The position numbers were made by a program, and so were the translations under genes. Of a stretch of 64,000 bases of DNA, positions 60,439-64,000 are shown in pieces. The stretch comes from Halpernia humi (lineage in GTDB: Bacteria; Bacteroidota; Bacteroidia; Flavobacteriales; Weeksellaceae). Numbering within the stretch: the stretch's first letter is position 1; every line of letters begins with the position of its first letter. The notes below the pieces were generated by a model, which made no database searches, had not been told where the DNA came from, and was given only the letters and a program-made list of their open reading frames with translations. The DNA is taken from positions 186,001-250,000 of the forward strand of contig NZ_FNUS01000005.1 in assembly GCF_900108025.1 (NCBI RefSeq). The letters run 5' to 3'.

Positions 60439-61572
60439 TTATAAACTGAATAATTGTCTGTAGGAATTTATTAATTCTTGCGCATCAATGCTTTGTTTGG
60501 CATAATTAAATGCTTTATTGCTTTCAATTTCATATTCTTCATTATCAAGTTGATGAACATTTTCTATAATTTTCACAAAAGCCTCTGGCTGCGCTAAATC
60601 ATTAACAAAAATCCCATTATCATTTTGTTTCCAAGGTGTGTTATTGCTTATAATAACAGGAATACCATAACTTAAACATTCATAAATAACGTGCCCATAA
60701 TTTTCTGCTAATGTGGGGAAAAAGAGGAAATGGCTCTTTTGCAAAGTCTCTTCTATTTCGGTATGATTAAGCGGCCCTATAATGTTACAAATTATATTTT
60801 GAGGCAGTTTTAAAATTTCAGCTTCACATTTTTTCCAATATTGTATATCTTCAAATGGGCCGATTATATCAAAATTTATGATGCCCTCTACTTTGGTTTG
60901 TGCAAAACATTGTAATGCATAGAGCAGATTTTTTTTAGGAGAAATTCTAGAAATGAAGACAAAATTTGATTTTAAAGTTTCTTTTATTTTTGGTAATTTT
61001 TGTGATACTAATTTCGGGATATTATTTGCGACTTGAATCTTAAAGTTTTTATTTTGTGCCAGAATTTCTAATTTCTCTAATTCTGTTGTGGCGTGAAAGG
61101 TTACTTTTGATGAAAAAAGAAAAGAAAAAACTTTAATGTAAGCCTTTTTTTTAAAAGATTTTAAATTTAGTGCGCCAGAGTCTAATTCACCACGCGGAGC
61201 GATTATTATTTTGCTCTTATTAATAATTGAATAAATTAAACTTGGTAAAATATTCGTCATTGTACTGATTGAAAATAAACTATTGAAATATATAACCTCC
61301 GGTTTTATCTCATATAACTGTTTAGTTGCTCTGAAATAGTAGGTAAAATGGTTTACATATTTCACTTTAGAATGATTTTCTTGATCAATCCAAATTCCCG
61401 TATCAATCTTATATTTTATTTCTCTCTTTTTAAAATCATAATTTTGAGTATATATGTAGATTTCGAAGTGTTCGCCCATAAGCGTAGCGAGATTGAAAAC
61501 ACTCTGAATAGGGCCACCAGCTAGGTATCCAGGTTTATAGAAATTTGAAAATATAAAAACTTTTTTATTCAT
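60439..61572 (-). CDS. Glycosyltransferase family 4 protein
   Basis: A 377-residue retaining GT-B enzyme. 'YLAGGPIQSVFNLATLMG' near residue 17 carries the GG donor loop, 'FVFISRISPKKNLLYALQCFAQ' near 205 begins the nucleotide-binding domain, and 'FFPTLAENYGHVIYECLSYGIPVIIS' near 300 contains the E7 motif. It likely adds an internal sugar of the repeat unit. TACTTTTG at 61592-61599 (minus) is a candidate -7 box. Confidence 0.88.
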   Translation of the reverse strand: MNKKVFIFSNFYKPGYLAGGPIQSVFNLATLMGEHFEIYIYTQNYDFKKREIKYKIDTGIWIDQENHSKVKYVNHFTYYFRATKQLYEIKPEVIYFNSLFSISTMTNILPSLIYSIINKSKIIIAPRGELDSGALNLKSFKKKAYIKVFSFLFSSKVTFHATTELEKLEILAQNKNFKIQVANNIPKLVSQKLPKIKETLKSNFVFISRISPKKNLLYALQCFAQTKVEGIINFDIIGPFEDIQYWKKCEAEILKLPQNIICNIIGPLNHTEIEETLQKSHFLFFPTLAENYGHVIYECLSYGIPVIISNNTPWKQNDNGIFVNDLAQPEAFVKIIENVHQLDNEEYEIESNKAFNYAKQSIDAQELINSYRQLFSL

Positions 61573-61623
61573 TTTATAATAACTGAAAGTTCAAAAGTAC
61601 TTTTAATTTATAAAGTAGTAAAA

Positions 61624-62640
61624 TTATAACTCATTATTAAGTCTGTAAAAATCAACAATATTAATGTTTGAATCTTTCTCGTATTCATCATAAATTTTAC
61701 TAATAATATCATTATTAAAATTTATTTCTCTGTCTTCTAATTTAATAATCATCTTCTTCGGCGTATTTTTATAGAGTTTGCTTAAATTTGGAAGAATTGG
61801 CGAATAAAAAGAATATAATATGACTGGAATTATTTCTAATTTACCAAATAGATTTTCAAAAGGTTCTTTATTTTTTACAACTTCAAAACCAAGTTTTTCT
61901 ATCTCTTCTAATTTTAAAGCGTTTTCTTTTCTATGCGAAAAATATATCAATTTCTCTTTTTTGTGCTGGCTTATAATTTTATTTAAAATGCCAAAATAAT
62001 AATTTTCTGAAACTAAATTTAACTCTGAAACACTAGAACCCAGCAAGAAAATTAGATTTGCATCTACTTCACATTTATTATCAATTTTAGTGAATTTATA
62101 TTTTATACTTTTGTCTGTTTTTGTATTTGGCAAATGTAAATCATATTGGGTGAAGTAAGTTAAACCTGTAGGATATTTTAAAGTCTTACCATAAATTAAA
62201 CTTTTAAATATTAATTTTCTTTTTACATTTCTATTAATATTCTTTGATCTTTCCGAAGCAATTTTTATACTTGCTGTACCTTCATCCATTAGAATTACAT
62301 TTTTCGGATTAAGTATTTTTATTGCTAACAAAGACGAGTCATTTTTATATTGGCTAAAAAACAAATTTTCAACAGCATTTTTCTTTAATTTTTCTAGCAA
62401 ATTTATGTAACTTATTGGTCGATCTCTCTTCAAAAAAACATCTTTAAACACCCAATTATCGAGTAAATGAAAGTTTCTTATGTTATACTGATTTATTTTT
62501 TGATCCGTCCAAATGGTATCATTTTCTTTACTAAAAAATAGCACAATGTAATCTTCGGATTTAAACTGAAAATAATTAATAGCTTCTTTTACCTGAAGCA
62601 TCTGATGTTCTGTACCGATAATAAAAACTGACTTTATCAT
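61624..62640 (-). CDS. Putative GT52/polysialyltransferase-like glycosyltransferase
   Basis: A 338-residue cytoplasmic protein. '[24 protein letters not shown]' starts like GT52 and POLYST-family transferases ('xxxTPxQLxxA'), and '[27 protein letters not shown]' near 228 and '[17 protein letters not shown]' near 275 follow the layout of that clan ('YxxHPxE', 'SxxSS'). The match is partial and the donor might not be CMP-sialic acid; no neuA/neuB genes are here. Very A+T-rich, suggesting acquisition. Confidence 0.5.
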   Translation of the reverse strand: MIKSVFIIGTEHQMLQVKEAINYFQFKSEDYIVLFFSKENDTIWTDQKINQYNIRNFHLLDNWVFKDVFLKRDRPISYINLLEKLKKNAVENLFFSQYKNDSSLLAIKILNPKNVILMDEGTASIKIASERSKNINRNVKRKLIFKSLIYGKTLKYPTGLTYFTQYDLHLPNTKTDKSIKYKFTKIDNKCEVDANLIFLLGSSVSELNLVSENYYFGILNKIISQHKKEKLIYFSHRKENALKLEEIEKLGFEVVKNKEPFENLFGKLEIIPVILYSFYSPILPNLSKLYKNTPKKMIIKLEDREINFNNDIISKIYDEYEKDSNINIVDFYRLNNEL

Positions 62641-63134
62641 TGATGAAATTTCTTTTCCATTTTTAATCTTTCAAAATGTTCCGCATCTCTTTGCATGAAA
62701 GTAATTGCAGGATTTCCGCCTGCTATACCATATTTTGGAACATCTTTCGTAACAACAGCACCTGCCTGAATAATGGCACCTTCACCAATAGTTACGCCAC
62801 CTAAAATTATGACTTTGCTGCCCAACCAAACAAAATCGCCAATAGAAATACTTTTATTTATATGTGTTTTATCATACGGAATCGCGTCTCCCTTATAATT
62901 GTGGTTACTTGTAATAAAAAGAATATCTGTACCAGAATGAAAATAATTCCCAATTTCTACCTTACCAGAACCAACAATTTGCAAACCATTAAAACTACAA
63001 TAATCGCCAATTGAAGTTTCATTAGTAACTGTAGTATAACCATTTACGATCAAATTCTTACGAGACCCTTTCGCTCTTTTCATTACTCTTGCTTTGTAAA
63101 ATTTACGAAGCAGCCTGATAATTAATTTTTTCAT
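62637..63134 (-). CDS. Hexapeptide-repeat acyltransferase
   Basis: A 165-residue left-handed beta-helix acetyltransferase. An N-terminal basic helix ([19 protein letters not shown]) precedes repeats from '[18 protein letters not shown]' to '[28 protein letters not shown]'; the catalytic histidine is in '[17 protein letters not shown]' near residue 78. The short CatB/WbbJ-like form. It likely acetylates a sugar of the polysaccharide. It overlaps the downstream GT52-like gene by 4 nt and the flippase by 4 nt. Confidence 0.85.
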   Translation of the reverse strand: MKKLIIRLLRKFYKARVMKRAKGSRKNLIVNGYTTVTNETSIGDYCSFNGLQIVGSGKVEIGNYFHSGTDILFITSNHNYKGDAIPYDKTHINKSISIGDFVWLGSKVIILGGVTIGEGAIIQAGAVVTKDVPKYGIAGGNPAITFMQRDAEHFERLKMEKKFHQ

Positions 63135-64000
63135 TTTTTTCGTTTTTTCAAAAGATTATAAACATTAAAAAGTGTGATTAAAAAAATCAGAAGCCAAGAT
63201 AAAAAATTAACTGTGGCAGCAAAACTAACACCGAATTTTTTTACAAATAATAAATTTAAAGTTAAACTTAAAACAAGTGCCGAAACTGAACCAATTACCA
63301 ACAACCAGTTCTTCTTATAAAACTGAATGATTGGCGTTAACAACCAATAGCATCCTTGTAGAATGTTTGAGCCAATAAACCAATGTATAAAATTTTTGCC
63401 ACTATCATATTTATGACCGATAATTTTGGTAAGAAAAAAATATAAAAAAATCCAATAAGAGATGCCAATTACGATATAAAGTGCAGCAATTAAAAATTGT
63501 ATTTTAAAAATTTTCTTAAACGATTCTTGTTTACTGAGAACCCCAAAAACATAAGGAAGCCAAGCAGCATTAAGCGAAACGGCAAGAATCTGCGTTACTG
63601 AAGTAACTTGAAATGAAGCAGCATAAATGGCAACTTGTGATAAATTTAGCTGATGGTTGATAATAAACCTATCCGAAAGTGCAAATGTATATGCTAGCAA
63701 ACTGTTAATAAGTAAGGGCACGCTGTAATGAAAAATATCTTTTAAATATTTTTTACTCAAAAGAAATTTGAGTTTAAATTTATAATTAAGATAATAAATG
63801 GAAATACTGCCAAATATTAAAAAAACCGCCGCTTCACCATAAATAGCATATTGAAGGTTAAAAAATTTTAAAAAATAGGCAAGAGTAATGATAAGAAAAT
63901 ATAATACTGATTGTCCTAAAACTTGTATTGCAAAACTTCTATTATTATTTTCACATCTTAATAGACCGCGTTGGGATGCGTTTACTGAAGAAAAGAAGCC
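63131..64000 (-). CDS. Polysaccharide flippase (Wzx-like), C-terminal part, cut by right edge
   Basis: The minus-strand frame is open from the stop at 63131 to base 64000, giving 289 residues; no start is in view. Upstream of the apparent TTG at 63760 the translation continues as membrane protein ('[16 protein letters not shown]', '[16 protein letters not shown]'), and '[45 protein letters not shown]' is the Wzx central motif. Since flippases have about 420-480 residues, roughly 150 are missing. It is a second flippase gene beside that at 59115. Confidence 0.85.
   Translation of the reverse strand, partial: GFFSSVNASQRGLLRCENNNRSFAIQVLGQSVLYFLIITLAYFLKFFNLQYAIYGEAAVFLIFGSISIYYLNYKFKLKFLLSKKYLKDIFHYSVPLLINSLLAYTFALSDRFIINHQLNLSQVAIYAASFQVTSVTQILAVSLNAAWLPYVFGVLSKQESFKKIFKIQFLIAALYIVIGISYWIFLYFFLTKIIGHKYDSGKNFIHWFIGSNILQGCYWLLTPIIQFYKKNWLLVIGSVSALVLSLTLNLLFVKKFGVSFAATVNFLSWLLIFLITLFNVYNLLKKRKK

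Noticed and set aside
63131-63760. Flippase gene taken as a complete 209-residue protein starting at 63760
   Set aside because: The start would be a TTG in the middle of a membrane-protein reading frame that remains open to base 64000.

Overview
The window looks like chromosomal DNA of a low-G+C member of the Bacteroidota, class Flavobacteriia, probably near Chryseobacterium/Kaistella (Weeksellaceae). Seen in the sequence: A+T-rich intergenic DNA; promoter-like TTG-N17to20-TAnnTTTG motifs upstream of several genes; a secreted GH13 protein with a C-terminal type IX secretion sorting domain; a type IX secretion DUF5103 'plug' protein; a ribosomal protein S16 with a long Ala/Glu/Lys tail; and RecQ and RibBA proteins with the degenerate domains common in this class. 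The genus is inference. No rRNA, tRNA, CRISPR array, transposase or integrase was seen.

Layout. 1-3.7 kb: the 5' part of a GT4 glycosyltransferase (runs off the left edge), a RelE/ParE toxin-antitoxin pair and recQ, all on the minus strand. 3.7-7.9 kb: kdsD, tatC, an M1 peptidase and a maa-like acetyltransferase on plus. 7.9-16.7 kb: rpoN, a second toxin-antitoxin pair, asnS, a lipoprotein, rimM-rpsP, an acyltransferase, a nitroreductase, an aquaporin and a GreA/GreB-like protein on minus. 16.7-37.2 kb: housekeeping genes on both strands, including the GH13 protein, ribBA, der, upp, a PIF1-like helicase, a NifU-type protein, hemH, a third toxin-antitoxin pair, the T9SS plug protein, miaA, an acyl-CoA carboxylase and proC, separated by short interspersed repeats.

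37.3-39.2 kb is the most unusual part. Three unrelated single-gene modules (a lipoprotein, a small cytoplasmic protein and a secreted protein, all of unknown function, all on plus) lie head to tail between proC and a Nudix hydrolase. Each begins with a short core (GTTAGCACCA, TTAGCTG, TTATCTGCT) and ends with the reverse complement of that same core. Modules 1 and 2 are followed by about 130-nt imperfect palindromes whose right ends resemble each other. This is the arrangement of integron gene cassettes with attC sites, here without an integrase in view.

39.4-43.4 kb: Nudix hydrolase, RlpA-like protein, rimO and a cation/proton antiporter. 43.5-64 kb: one long minus-strand surface-polysaccharide locus. 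It encodes a UDP-N-acetyl-L-fucosamine module (FnlA/B/C-like plus a WbuB-like transferase), a bacillosamine-like module (aminotransferase, PglD-like acetyltransferase, PglC-like transferase), a WecA/WbpL-like initiating transferase with a companion SDR, an RmlC-like epimerase, several glycosyltransferases, an EpsG-type polymerase, two Wzx-type flippases (the second runs off the right edge), an acetyltransferase and an unusual secreted DUF4838 protein. The likely logic is nucleotide-sugar synthesis and lipid-linked initiation by the 43-53 kb genes, then extension, flipping and polymerisation by the 53-64 kb genes.
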